This document shows, piece after piece, positions 42,082 through 51,530 of a stretch of DNA of 64,000 bases. The position numbers and the translations under genes were made by a program. Position 1 is the stretch's first letter, and the number at the start of each line of letters is the position of its first letter. The DNA is from Streptomyces flavotricini (lineage in GTDB: Bacteria; Actinomycetota; Actinomycetes; Streptomycetales; Streptomycetaceae). The stretch is from positions 4,453,883 through 4,517,882 of the forward strand of contig NZ_JAINUL010000001.1 of the NCBI RefSeq assembly GCF_020639365.1, in the 5' to 3' direction. The notes beneath the pieces are model-generated. The model saw only the letters and a program-made list of their open reading frames with translations, was not told the origin of the DNA and ran no database searches.

Positions 42082-42727
42082 GTCGATCCGCCACGGCCTT
42101 CTCGCGCTGCTGGAAAGGGGTCCTCGGTACGGCTCTCAGCTGCGCACCGAGTTCGAATCCCGCACCGGTTCCACCTGGCCGCTCAACGTCGGGCAGGTGT
42201 ACACCACCCTCGCCCGGCTCGAACGCGACGGCCTCGTCGCACCCGGCGGCGAGGACTCCGCCGGGCACACCCTCTACGCCATCACCGACTCCGGACGCGC
42301 CGAACTGCACCAGTGGTACGAGCGCCCCGTCGACCGCACCAACCCGCCCCGTGACGAGCTGTCCATCAAGCTCGCCATGGCCGTGGGCGCCCCGGGAGTG
42401 GACATCCGCGCCGTCATCCAGGCCCAGCGGCACGCCACGATCAGGGCGATGCAGGACTACACCCGGCTCAAGGCTCAAGCCCTCGCCGCGATCGAGAGCG
42501 GGAGGTCCCGCGAACGCGACGACGTGGCCTGGCTGCTGGTCCTGGAGCAGCTGATCTTCCAGACCGAGGCCGAGGCCCGCTGGCTCGACCACTCCGAATC
42601 ACGCCTCGTACGGCTCTCCCTGCCGGCCGACCGGAGAGCCGAACCAGAACCACCCCAGGCCGACACCGACGCCCCCGCGGCCGCCGCCGCACCCGAGCCC
42701 CGCGCCTTCCGCACGCCGCGCGGCTGA
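42080..42727 (+). CDS. PadR-family transcriptional regulator
   Basis: A 215-residue repressor. An N-terminal winged helix domain (about 1-85; MSIRHGLLALLERGPRYGSQ; NVGQVYTTLARLERDGLVAP) is followed by a PadR C-terminal helical dimerisation domain (Vir_act_alpha_C type) and a Pro/Ala-rich tail. No Shine-Dalgarno sequence precedes the ATG at 42080; translation is probably leaderless, and the start lies in a palindrome. It is upstream of and co-directional with an ABC exporter, which it most likely represses until a drug or lipid-like ligand is present. Confidence 0.92.
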   Translation: MSIRHGLLALLERGPRYGSQLRTEFESRTGSTWPLNVGQVYTTLARLERDGLVAPGGEDSAGHTLYAITDSGRAELHQWYERPVDRTNPPRDELSIKLAMAVGAPGVDIRAVIQAQRHATIRAMQDYTRLKAQALAAIESGRSRERDDVAWLLVLEQLIFQTEAEARWLDHSESRLVRLSLPADRRAEPEPPQADTDAPAAAAAPEPRAFRTPRG

Positions 42728-42755
42728 AGCCACCACCGTCCCAGGGGGGACCCCC

Positions 42756-43519
<764 letters not shown>

Positions 43520-43523
<4 letters not shown>

Positions 43524-46342
43524 AATCCTCGTACCACGCCTGGATCGCGGCCATCCGGATCGCCCGCCGCGATGCCTGGCGGGCCAAGGGCCGCAGCGCC
43601 CTCGTCCTCGCGATGATCGCCCTGCCGATCGTCGGCGTGAGCGCCGCCGACCTCACCACGCGCAGCGCCCAGCTCTCCCCCGAGCAGACGGCCTCCCGTT
43701 CGATCGGCGCGGCCGACGCCCGGCTGAAGGATTCGGACCTGAGCGGGCCCGTCTACCAGGACGTCGAGGGCAAGACCTCCATGCCCGTCGGCGGCTACGA
43801 CAAGTACGACCCCAGGTCGGAGACGGATCCGAAGGTCCTGACCTCCGCGATCCCGCCGGGTGCCCAATCGCTCAAGGACAGCACGGCACACACCAAGATC
43901 CGCACCCGGTACGGCCTGCTGGAAACCGACCTGCGGGAGATCGACGCGGCCAGTCCGCTGGTCAAGGGCATGATCGAGCTGCAGCGGGGACAGTTGCCGC
44001 AGGAGGCGGGCGAGGTCATCGCCACGAGCGCCTTCCTCAAGGAGTCCGGGTTCTTCGTGGGCTCCGAGTTCCGCGCGCGCGGCTCGGACGCCTGGTACCG
44101 GATCGTGGGCGCGTACGAGCTGCCGTCCGATCTCAACAAGAGCGAGGTCCTCGCCCCGCCCGGCACCCTGCTGGCCCCGCTCGACAAGGCCTTCCAGGCC
44201 GCCGGGGTCCCCGGCGTGGTCGCCACCGACACCTACCTGGTCAAGGTCGGCGGCGATGGTTTCACGTGGAACATGGTCAAGGCGCTCAACACGAAGAGCG
44301 TGCAGGTCGTCTCCCGCGCCGTGCTGCTCGACCCGCCCGCCGAGTCCGACGTGCCGTACATCGCCCAGCAGAAGGAACTGGGCTACTACAACCCGGACAA
44401 CGGGCTCCCGACCACCGAACTGGCCGTCCTGGCCACGGTCGTCGGCCTCGCGATGCTGGAGATCTGCCTGCTGGCCGGCCCCGCCTTCGCGGTCGGCGCC
44501 CGGCGCTCGCGCCGCCAGCTCGGCCTGGTCGGCGCCAACGGCGGCGACCGGCGCCACATCCGGGCCATCGTGCTCTCCGGCGGCCTCGTCATCGGCGCCG
44601 CGGCCGCCGTCACCGGCACGGTCCTCGGCGTCGCCCTCACCCTGGGGCTGCGGTCGACGCTGGAGGAGTATCTCGGCGCGCGCTTCGGCGGATTCACCTT
44701 CCGCCCGCTGGAGATCTTCTCCATCGCCCTGCTCGCCGTCGTGACCGGCCTGCTCGCCGCGATCGCCCCGGCCGTCACCGCCTCCCGGCAGACCGTGCTG
44801 GCCTCGCTGACCGGCCGTCGCGGGACCCGCCGGGCCAACCGGGTACTGCCCGTCATCGGCCTCCTCGCCCTCGCCGCCGGCGCCGCGATCGCCCTCTACG
44901 GCACGGCCTCCCGGATGGGCTCCACCGTCGTCGCGGGCGGCAGTGCCATCGCCGAACTGGGCATCGTCGCCCTCACCCCGGTGCTGGTCGGCCTGTTCGG
45001 CCGGCTCGGGCGCTGGCTGCCGCTGTCGCCTCGGCTCGCGCTGCGCGACGCCGTGCGCAACCGGGGCCGTACGGCCCCCGCCGTGGCCGCGGTCCTGGCC
45101 GCCGTCGCCGGCACCGTCGCGGTGGCCACGTACCAGCACAGCGCCGAGATCCAGGCCCGTCACGAGTACATCGCCGACCTCCCGGACGGCGCCGGGGTGG
45201 TGACGATCCACGAGCTCGGCCGCAGCAAGGACATGCCCGCGGTCCGCGAGGCCCTGGCGCAGGAACTCCCGCTCGCCGTAAGGGCGGACGTGGACCACAT
45301 CTCGTACGGCAAGCCCGGCTGTGAGCGCTTCACCGGCCCCGAAGGCTGCGGCAGGGCCGAGATCATGCGGCCCAAGGAGCAGCGCTGCCCGCTCTACGAG
45401 GCCAAGGACGGGATGGACTCGTTCAGCGACGCGGAGAAGAAGGCGCTGCGCAAGGACCCGCGGTGCACGTACAACCGCCACTCCGCGCAGTTCAACGTCG
45501 TCGTCGCCGACGAGAAGCTGATGGCGGCGCTCGCGGTCACCGATCCGGGCGCGGTGTCCGCCCTGAAGGAGGGCAAGGGCGTCTCCTTCGACAAGCGCAA
45601 CGTCAAGGACGGCAAGGTCACCGTCCGGCTGATCGACAACAAGGACGAGGTCTACGAGCCGGGGGTCGACCCGAAGGGGGAGGACAAGGTCTTCCCCGTC
45701 CACCAGACTCCCGACACCGCCGAGGGGTACGGCCTGGAGCTCGTCCTGCCGCCGACCGCGGCCAAGAGCGCCGGCCTGACCACCCTGCCGTTCGCCTCGT
45801 ACTTCACCCTGGACGGCACGGCCACCAGCCGGCAGAAGCAGCGGGTGGCGGCGCGGATCGACCAGATCGGCGTGGAGGCCCCCGTCACCATCGAGGCCGG
45901 CTACCAGGCCGGGGCCGACATCACGATGCTGGCCCTGACCATCTTCGCGGGCCTGGTCACCATCGGCGCGGCCGGCATCGCCACCGGACTCGCGCAGGCC
46001 GATGCCGAGGCCGATCTGAAAACCCTGGCGGCGGTCGGCGCACCGCCGCGGGTCCGACGCACCCTCAGCGGCTTCCAGTGCGGGGTGGTGGCCCTGATGG
46101 GTGTGGTCCTGGGCTCGGCGGCGGGCATCCTGCCCGCGGTCGGCCTGCGGCTGGTCCAGCGGCGGGAGACCGAACACCTCATGCAGATGGCCGGCGACGC
46201 GAACGACAAGCTGTACGTGCCGATCGCGGTGCCGTGGGAGACCCTCGGCGGGCTGCTCATCGTGGTCCCGCTCGGCGCGGCCCTGTTGGCCGCCCTGGTC
46301 ACCAAGTCCAGCGGCGCCATGGCACGGCGCGAGGCGGGCTGA
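43520..46342 (+). CDS. FtsX-like ABC transporter permease
   Basis: A 940-residue permease. It has an N-terminal helix (SALVLAMIALPIVGVSAADL), a large extracytoplasmic domain (about 45-285), then two FtsX-type blocks of membrane helices: one around 295-535 (LATVVGLAMLEICLLAGPAF) and one near the C-terminus (LTIFAGLVTIGAAGIATGLA; VVPLGAALLAALVTKSSGAM). A second extracytoplasmic segment lies between. This double-FtsX arrangement is typical of actinobacterial macrolide/lipoprotein-type exporters. GTG start at 43520 overlaps the ATPase stop. It carries a near-match parS site at 44259-44272. Substrate unknown. Confidence 0.92.
44259..44272. promoter_or_regulatory. Near-perfect ParB binding site (parS-like, 1 mismatch)
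   Basis: GTTTCACGTGGAAC differs from the Streptomyces parS consensus GTTTCACGTGAAAC at one position. It lies inside the permease gene, 5 kb from the perfect copy at 49284. Confidence 0.5.
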
Positions 46343-46360
46343 CGGTCACTGTGCGTTCTC

Positions 46361-46396
46361 GCCCCCGTACAGGGTGGATCACGCCCGTACGGGGGC
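46361..46396. terminator. Hairpin after the ABC permease
   Basis: A perfect 10-bp stem (46361-46370 with 46387-46396) encloses a 16-base loop, 18 bases after the permease stop. A second stem (46395-46402 with 46414-46421) overlaps it and lies close before the Bpa start. The first probably ends the padR-ABC transcript. Confidence 0.5.
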
Positions 46397-46435
46397 ACAC
46401 CGTGTGAGTAAGACGGTGTGCGAGAGAATGACGGC

Positions 46436-46969
46436 ATGGAGATGCCGAGGAGTGAACGGTCGCAGGACAGCCCCCCGCCCGGCCTGATCGTGGGACAGGA
46501 CGGGATGCCGGTCGGCGGCGCCGATGACGAGTCGCGCGAGGTCCCGGTGACGGAGATGGTCGAACAGCCCGCCAAGGTCATGCGGATCGGCAGCATGATC
46601 AAGCAACTTCTGGAAGAGGTCCGCGCCGCACCTCTGGACGAGGCCAGCCGGGTCCGTCTGAAGGACATCCACGCAGCGTCCGTGAAGGAGCTGGAGGACG
46701 GTCTGGCTCCGGAGCTCGTGGAGGAACTGGAGCGCCTGTCACTCCCCTTCACCGAGGAGGCGATCCCCTCCGAGGCGGAACTGCGGATCGCCCAGGCCCA
46801 GTTGGTGGGCTGGCTGGAAGGCCTGTTCCACGGCATCCAAACGGCCCTGTTCGCGCAGCAGATGGCCGCGCGGGCCCAGCTGGAGCAGATGCGCCGCGCC
46901 CTCCCGCCGGGCGCCCCGACGGACGAGGAAGACGGCCACGGCGCCATCCGGTCGGGCCCGTACCTGTAA
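46436..46969 (+). CDS. bpa: Bacterial proteasome activator (Bpa/PafE)
   Basis: A 177-residue ATP-independent activator of the 20S proteasome. The central region (about 45-150) is the four-helix bundle (VEQPAKVMRIGSMIKQLLEE; EAELRIAQAQLVGWLEGLFH; GIQTALFAQQMAARAQLEQM) that builds a dodecameric ring. The protein ends in ...RSGPYL. The C-terminal tail of Bpa normally ends GQYL and docks into alpha-ring pockets to open the gate; here the second residue of the tetrapeptide is Pro instead of Gln. ATG at 46436 is likely, in a weak context. It is alone, closed by the terminator at 46987. Confidence 0.9.
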   Translation: MEMPRSERSQDSPPPGLIVGQDGMPVGGADDESREVPVTEMVEQPAKVMRIGSMIKQLLEEVRAAPLDEASRVRLKDIHAASVKELEDGLAPELVEELERLSLPFTEEAIPSEAELRIAQAQLVGWLEGLFHGIQTALFAQQMAARAQLEQMRRALPPGAPTDEEDGHGAIRSGPYL

Positions 46970-46986
46970 GCGACGACGTGACACGA

Positions 46987-47026
46987 GGACCGGGGTCCCG
47001 GGGCTTCGGCCCCGGGACCCCGGTCC
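46987..47026. terminator. 18-bp stem with TTCG tetraloop after bpa
   Basis: A perfect 18-bp stem (46987-47004 with 47009-47026) closed by a TTCG tetraloop lies 17 bases after the bpa stop. C(UUCG)G loops are unusually stable. Confidence 0.9.
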
Positions 47027-47090
47027 CGTGAATAAGCCCTTGCTAAGTGCAGCTCCCCGCTGGGGACATGGGCCGCGCATACTCACAGGT

Positions 47091-47990
47091 ATGACCTACG
47101 ACGCGATCGTCCTGGCCGGCGGCGCCGCGCGACGACTCGGGGGCGCGGACAAGCCCGCCCTTCAGGTCGGCGGGCGCGCCCTCCTCGACCGCGTTCTGGA
47201 CGCCTGCTCCGACGCCGCCACCACCGTCGTGGTCGGCGGCCGCCGCCCCACCGCCCGCCCGGTCAGCTGGACCCGGGAGGACCCGCCCGGCGCCGGCCCC
47301 GTCGCCGCCCTGGACGCGGGGCTGCGCGCGACCACCGCCGAGCTGGTCCTCGTGCTCTCCGCCGACCTGCCGTTCCTCGACCGGGACACGGTCCGGACGC
47401 TGCTCCGGGCCCCGGCCGCCGGGGGCGACGGCGCCCTGCTGCGCGACCCCACCGGCCGCGACCAGCCCCTCGTCGCCGCCTACCGCGCCGAACCCCTGCG
47501 CCGCGAGATCGCCCTCCTGGCGACCGAGCACGGCACCCTCTGCGGACTCCCCCTGCGCGCTCTCACCGCGGAGCTCGACCTGGCCAAAGTGACGGACTCT
47601 GCGCCACTCGCCTCCTTCGACTGCGACACCTGGGAAGATCTCGCGGTCGCCCGAGCCCGGATCAGGGAGCATGGAAACGTGCTGGACCAATGGATCAACG
47701 CCGCCAAGACCGAGCTGGGCATCGACCTCCCCGTCGACACCAAGATCCTGCTCGACCTCGCCCGTGACGCCGCGCACGGCGTCGCCCGGCCCGCCGCCCC
47801 CCTGACCACCTTCCTGGTCGGCTACGCGGCCGCCCGGGCCGAAGCCGCAGGTGCCGACCCCGCCACCGCGGTCGCCGAGGCTTCCCGCAAGGCCGCCGAC
47901 CTGGCCCTGCGCTGGGCCGCCGAGGCCGCGGCCGAGGGCACGACCGGCACCGAGGGCGGGACCCCGGCCCGAGAGAATGGCTCAGGATGA
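47091..47990 (+). CDS. mobA: MobA-like molybdopterin nucleotidyltransferase with C-terminal DUF6457 domain
   Basis: A 299-residue fusion. The first 195 or so residues are an NTP-transferase fold for molybdenum-cofactor GMP/CMP transfer: the signature LAGGAARRLGGADKPALQVG, LVLVLSADLPFLDRDTV (metal-binding Asp) and GRDQPLVAAYR. The last 95 residues (LDQWINAAKTELGIDLPVDT; LDLARDAAHGVARPAAPLTT) match the helical domain often called DUF6457, whose role with MobA is unknown. ATG at 47091 with poor ribosome-binding site. It overlaps moeA by 4 bases (ATGA), giving coupled translation in the cofactor pathway. Confidence 0.88.
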   Translation: MTYDAIVLAGGAARRLGGADKPALQVGGRALLDRVLDACSDAATTVVVGGRRPTARPVSWTREDPPGAGPVAALDAGLRATTAELVLVLSADLPFLDRDTVRTLLRAPAAGGDGALLRDPTGRDQPLVAAYRAEPLRREIALLATEHGTLCGLPLRALTAELDLAKVTDSAPLASFDCDTWEDLAVARARIREHGNVLDQWINAAKTELGIDLPVDTKILLDLARDAAHGVARPAAPLTTFLVGYAAARAEAAGADPATAVAEASRKAADLALRWAAEAAAEGTTGTEGGTPARENGSG

Positions 47991-49294
47991 CCCCCACCGA
48001 CGCCGACCACGCCCTCCGGGCCCTCGACGAGGCCCTGGCCCTGGTCAGCCGCGACCCCCGCGCCGACGACGCAGCCGGCGGCCTCCACCGCGCCACGGCC
48101 TGGCCGAAAGCGCGGGAGGCCGCCATCAGCGCCGGCTCCGGCATCAGGCCGCGCACCCACCGGGTCCCCCTCGGGGACGCGCTCGGCGAGGTCCTGGCCC
48201 AGTCCCTGGACGCGCTCACCGACCTGCCGTCCTTCGACAGCTCCGCCATGGACGGCTGGGCCGTGGCCGGCCCCGGTCCCTGGACGATCCGCACCGGTGC
48301 CGGAGTGCTGGCCGGGTCCGACCGCCCCGAGCCGCTGGCCGACGGCGAGGCCGTACGGATCGCGACCGGCGCGCGGATCCCCGCCGACACCACCGCCGTG
48401 ATCCGCACCGAGCACTCGCGCGAGTCCGGCACCCAGCTCCACGCCGACCGGACCGTCCTCACCGGCCAGGACATCCGCCCGCGCGGCCAGGAATGCCGCT
48501 CCGGCGACCTGCTGCTGCCCGCCGGCTCCCTCGTCACCCCGGCCGTCCTCGGCCTCGCCGCCGCCGCCGGGTACGACGAGCTCACCACCCGGCCCCGGCC
48601 CCGCGTCGAGATCCTGGTGCTCGGGGACGAACTGCTCACCGAAGGCCGCCCGCACGACGGCCTGATCCGGGACGCCCTCAGCCCCATGCTCGGCCCCTGG
48701 CTCACGCGGCTCGGCGCCGAGGTCACCGCCACCCGGCGGATCGGCGACGACCCGGCCGGGGCCAAGGCCCTGCTGGCCGCCGTCAAGGACTCCGACGCCG
48801 ACCTGGTCGTCACCACCGGCGGCACCGCCGCCGGCCCCGTCGACCACGTCCACCCCGTCCTGCGCGAGGCCGGCGCCGAACTGCTCGTCGACGGGGTCGC
48901 CGTACGCCCCGGACACCCGATGCTGCTGGCCCGGCTCGGCGACCGCGCCGACGGACGCCACCTGGTCGGCCTGCCCGGCAACCCGCTCGCCGCCGTCTCC
49001 GCGCTGCTGACCCTCGCCGAACCGCTGCTGCGCGCCCTGGCCGGCCGCCGCCAGCGGCCCCGGTACACCGTCCCGGTGCAGGGCGACGTACCCGGCCACC
49101 CGTACGACACCCGGCTCGTACCGGTCCTGCTGACCGACGAGCACGCCGTACCGCTGCGCTACAACGGTCCCGCGATGCTGCGCGGCGTCGCCGCGGCCGA
49201 CGGGCTGGCCGTCGTACCGCCGCACGGCGCGCGCGACGGACAGGACCTGGAGATCCTGGATCTGCCGTGGGTCTCAGGAGGATGTTTCACGTGA
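47987..49294 (+). CDS. moeA: MoeA molybdopterin molybdenumtransferase
   Basis: A 435-residue enzyme that inserts molybdenum into adenylated molybdopterin. Domains run in MoeA order: LPSFDSSAMDGWAVAG (substrate loop), VRIATGARIPADTTAVIRTE, MoCF-binding domain 3 (VEILVLGDELL; DADLVVTTGGTAAGPVDHVH) and GRHLVGLPGNPLAAVSALLT, followed by C-terminal domain 4 (about 360-435). The catalytic Asp of the VTTGGTAAG(PVD) motif region is preserved. ATG at 47987 lies in the mobA stop (ATGA). The stop codon TGA at 49292-49294 overlaps the GTG start of the next gene, within a perfect parS palindrome. Confidence 0.95.
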   Translation: MTPTDADHALRALDEALALVSRDPRADDAAGGLHRATAWPKAREAAISAGSGIRPRTHRVPLGDALGEVLAQSLDALTDLPSFDSSAMDGWAVAGPGPWTIRTGAGVLAGSDRPEPLADGEAVRIATGARIPADTTAVIRTEHSRESGTQLHADRTVLTGQDIRPRGQECRSGDLLLPAGSLVTPAVLGLAAAAGYDELTTRPRPRVEILVLGDELLTEGRPHDGLIRDALSPMLGPWLTRLGAEVTATRRIGDDPAGAKALLAAVKDSDADLVVTTGGTAAGPVDHVHPVLREAGAELLVDGVAVRPGHPMLLARLGDRADGRHLVGLPGNPLAAVSALLTLAEPLLRALAGRRQRPRYTVPVQGDVPGHPYDTRLVPVLLTDEHAVPLRYNGPAMLRGVAAADGLAVVPPHGARDGQDLEILDLPWVSGGCFT

Positions 49295-49297
49295 AAC
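49284..49297. promoter_or_regulatory. Perfect ParB binding site (parS)
   Basis: GTTTCACGTGAAAC is exactly the 14-bp Streptomyces parS consensus. It straddles the moeA stop and the GTG start of the potassium channel gene. Streptomyces chromosomes carry about 20 parS copies clustered near oriC for ParB segregation complexes. Confidence 0.92.
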
Positions 49298-50382
49298 TCC
49301 ACGGCCACGACGCGATGGCCCGGGCCGCCGACGAGAAACTCGTCTCACGGCGCATCAAACTGCCCAAGCGCGTGGTGGAGAAGCCGCTCCGGCAGGTCGG
49401 CAAACGCCTGTTGATGGCCCTGTTCGTACTGTTCCTGACGGTCATGATCGTGTGGCTCGACCGCGACGGGTACCACGACAACGCCAACGAGAGCGTCGAT
49501 TTCCTCGACTGCGTCTACTACGCCACGGTGACCCTGTCGACGACCGGATACGGCGACATCGTCCCCTACAGCGACAGCGCGCGGCTGACCAACATCCTGC
49601 TGATCACGCCCCTGCGCGTGCTCTTCCTGATCATCCTGGTCGGAACCACGCTGGAAGTCCTGACCGAGAAGACCCGCGAAGAGTGGCGGCTGAGCCGCTG
49701 GAGGAAGAACTTGCGTGAGCACACGGTCGTCGTCGGCTTCGGCACCAAGGGCCGCTCGGCCCTGCAGACGCTGCTGGCCACCGGCCTCCGGAAGGAACAG
49801 GTCGTCATCGTGGACCCGAGCGCCAAGGTGATCGACACGGCCAACGCGGAGGGCTTCACCGGAGTCGTGGGGGATGCCACGCGCTCCGATGTGCTGCTCC
49901 GTGCCGAGCTGCAGAAGGCCCGTCAGATCGTCATCGCGACACAGCGGGACGACACCGCCGTGCTGGTCACGCTGACGGCTCGGCAGATGAACCGCGGCGC
50001 GAAGATCGTCGCGGCGGTCCGCGAGGAGGAGAACGCGCCGCTGCTGCGCCAGTCGGGTGCGGACGCGGTCATCACGAGCGCGAGCGCGGCCGGCCGGCTG
50101 CTGGGGCTCTCGGTGCTGAGCCCCAGCGCGGGAACGGTGATGGAGGACCTGATCCAGCAGGGCAGCGGACTGGACCTGATCGAACGGCCCGTACGGAAGG
50201 CCGAGGTCGGCAAGGGCGTACGGGAGACGGAGGACCTGGTGGTGAGCGTGCTGCGCGGCCACCGGCTGCTCGCGTACGACGACCCGCACGCGAGCCCGCT
50301 CCAGCTGACGGACCGTCTCATCACCATCGTGCGCGCGGCATCGCTCGCCCCGCCGCCGGTGGCCAAGGGATCCGCCGACTAG
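49291..50382 (+). CDS. Potassium channel with TrkA-N (RCK) domain
   Basis: A 363-residue ligand-gated K+ channel. Two membrane helices (LLMALFVLFLTVMIVWLDRD and LLITPLRVLFLIILVGTTLE) flank a pore loop with the selectivity filter TLSTTGYGDIVP. The C-terminal RCK/TrkA-N domain binds nucleotide in a Rossmann fold (HTVVVGFGTKGRSALQTLLA; VVIVDPSAKVIDTANAEGFT; VVGDATRSDVLLRAELQKAR). A TrkA-C-like end follows. The GTG start at 49291 is 9 bases after AGGAGG and overlaps the moeA stop (GTGA); an ATG at 49282 sits inside the Shine-Dalgarno sequence and is unlikely. It is apparently co-transcribed with mobA-moeA; a functional link is not known. Confidence 0.93.
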   Translation: MKLHGHDAMARAADEKLVSRRIKLPKRVVEKPLRQVGKRLLMALFVLFLTVMIVWLDRDGYHDNANESVDFLDCVYYATVTLSTTGYGDIVPYSDSARLTNILLITPLRVLFLIILVGTTLEVLTEKTREEWRLSRWRKNLREHTVVVGFGTKGRSALQTLLATGLRKEQVVIVDPSAKVIDTANAEGFTGVVGDATRSDVLLRAELQKARQIVIATQRDDTAVLVTLTARQMNRGAKIVAAVREEENAPLLRQSGADAVITSASAAGRLLGLSVLSPSAGTVMEDLIQQGSGLDLIERPVRKAEVGKGVRETEDLVVSVLRGHRLLAYDDPHASPLQLTDRLITIVRAASLAPPPVAKGSAD

Positions 50383-50453
50383 GTCGTGTCCCGGCCTGGT
50401 CCGAAAGACGGGCCTTGGCCGTCGGGGCGCCGAGGTGGCGTACCCTCCGGGCC

Positions 50454-51431
50454 ATGCATGCGATCACCATCGAACAGCCCGGCGGCCCCGAGGCCCTCGT
50501 CTGGGCCGAGGTACCCGATCCGGTGGCCGGCGAGGGCGAGGTCCTCGTCGACGTCGCGGCGAGCGCCGTGAACCGCGCCGACGTCCTCCAGCGCCAGGGG
50601 TTCTACGATCCCCCGCCCGGCGCCTCCCGCCACCCCGGCCTGGAGTGCTCGGGGCGGATCGCAGCCATCGGGCCGGGCGTGTCCGGCTGGTCGGTGGGCG
50701 ACGAGGTGTGCGCCCTGCTCGGCGGCGGCGGGTACGCGGAGCGGGTGGCCGTTCCGGCGGGCCAGCTGCTGCCGGTCCCGGCCGGCGTGGACCTGGTGAC
50801 GGCGGCGGCGCTGCCCGAAGTGGCCTGCACCGTGTGGTCGAACGTGTTCATGGTGGCGGGCCTGCGCCCCGGCGAGACGGTGCTCGTGCACGGCGGGTCC
50901 AGCGGCATCGGCACGATGGCGATCCAGCTGGCGAAGGCGGTGGGCGCGACGGTGGCGGTGACCGCGGGCGGCCCGGAGAAGCTGGCGCGGTGCAAGGAGC
51001 TGGGCGCGGACATCCTGATCGACTACCGCGAGCAGGACTTCGTGGCGGAGCTGCGGGCCGCGACCGGCGGCGCCGGGGCGGACGTGATCCTGGACATCAT
51101 GGGAGCGAAGTACCTGGCCCGGAACCTGGACGCGCTGGCCGTGAACGGCCGGCTCGCGGTGATCGGGCTGCAGGGCGGGGTGAAGGCGGAGCTCAACCTG
51201 GGCGCGCTGCTGGCGAAGCGGGCGGCCATCACCGCCACCTCGTTGCGGGCCCGGCCGCTGGAGGAGAAGGCGGCCATCGTGGCGGCGGTACGGGAACACG
51301 TCTGGCCGCTGGTGGCCGCGGGCCGGGTGAAACCGGTGGTCCACGCCACCTTCCCCATGGCGGACGCCTCCGAGGCCCACCGCACGATGGAATCGAGCGC
51401 GCACGTGGGCAAGCTCCTGCTCACCACGTGA
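50454..51431 (+). CDS. NAD(P)H-quinone oxidoreductase (PIG3/QOR type)
   Basis: A 325-residue zinc-independent medium-chain dehydrogenase/reductase. Substrate domain features include NRADVLQRQGFYDPPPGASR; the NADP(H) motif VHGGSSGIGTMAIQLAK (AxxGxxG-like) is near residue 145, and GGAGADVILDIMGAKYLARN near 205. It resembles the TP53I3/PIG3 quinone oxidoreductases; no structural or catalytic zinc ligands are seen. ATG at 50454. It is followed by a long imperfect hairpin and the convergent second bkd operon. Confidence 0.93.
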   Translation: MHAITIEQPGGPEALVWAEVPDPVAGEGEVLVDVAASAVNRADVLQRQGFYDPPPGASRHPGLECSGRIAAIGPGVSGWSVGDEVCALLGGGGYAERVAVPAGQLLPVPAGVDLVTAAALPEVACTVWSNVFMVAGLRPGETVLVHGGSSGIGTMAIQLAKAVGATVAVTAGGPEKLARCKELGADILIDYREQDFVAELRAATGGAGADVILDIMGAKYLARNLDALAVNGRLAVIGLQGGVKAELNLGALLAKRAAITATSLRARPLEEKAAIVAAVREHVWPLVAAGRVKPVVHATFPMADASEAHRTMESSAHVGKLLLTT

Positions 51432-51442
51432 CCGGTCCTGCT

Positions 51443-51526
51443 GCCCGCGGCCTTCTCCCCGCCCCGCCTCTCCCCCGTCCCCTGGGGAACGGGCGGAGGG
51501 CGGGTGGGGGAGAAGGCCCGCGGGGC
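51443..51526. terminator. Long imperfect hairpin between convergent quinone oxidoreductase and bkd operon
   Basis: Complementary arms (around 51443-51468 and 51501-51526), containing CTTCTCC and GGAGAAG cores and flanking GC-rich sequence, can form a long imperfect stem. It lies in the 99 bases between two convergent genes and can terminate both. Confidence 0.55.
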
Positions 51527-51530
51527 CCCG

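Noticed and set aside
49282..49284. ATG at 49282 as start of the potassium channel
   Set aside because: It sits right against the AGGAGG sequence, too close for initiation; the GTG at 49291 has proper spacing.
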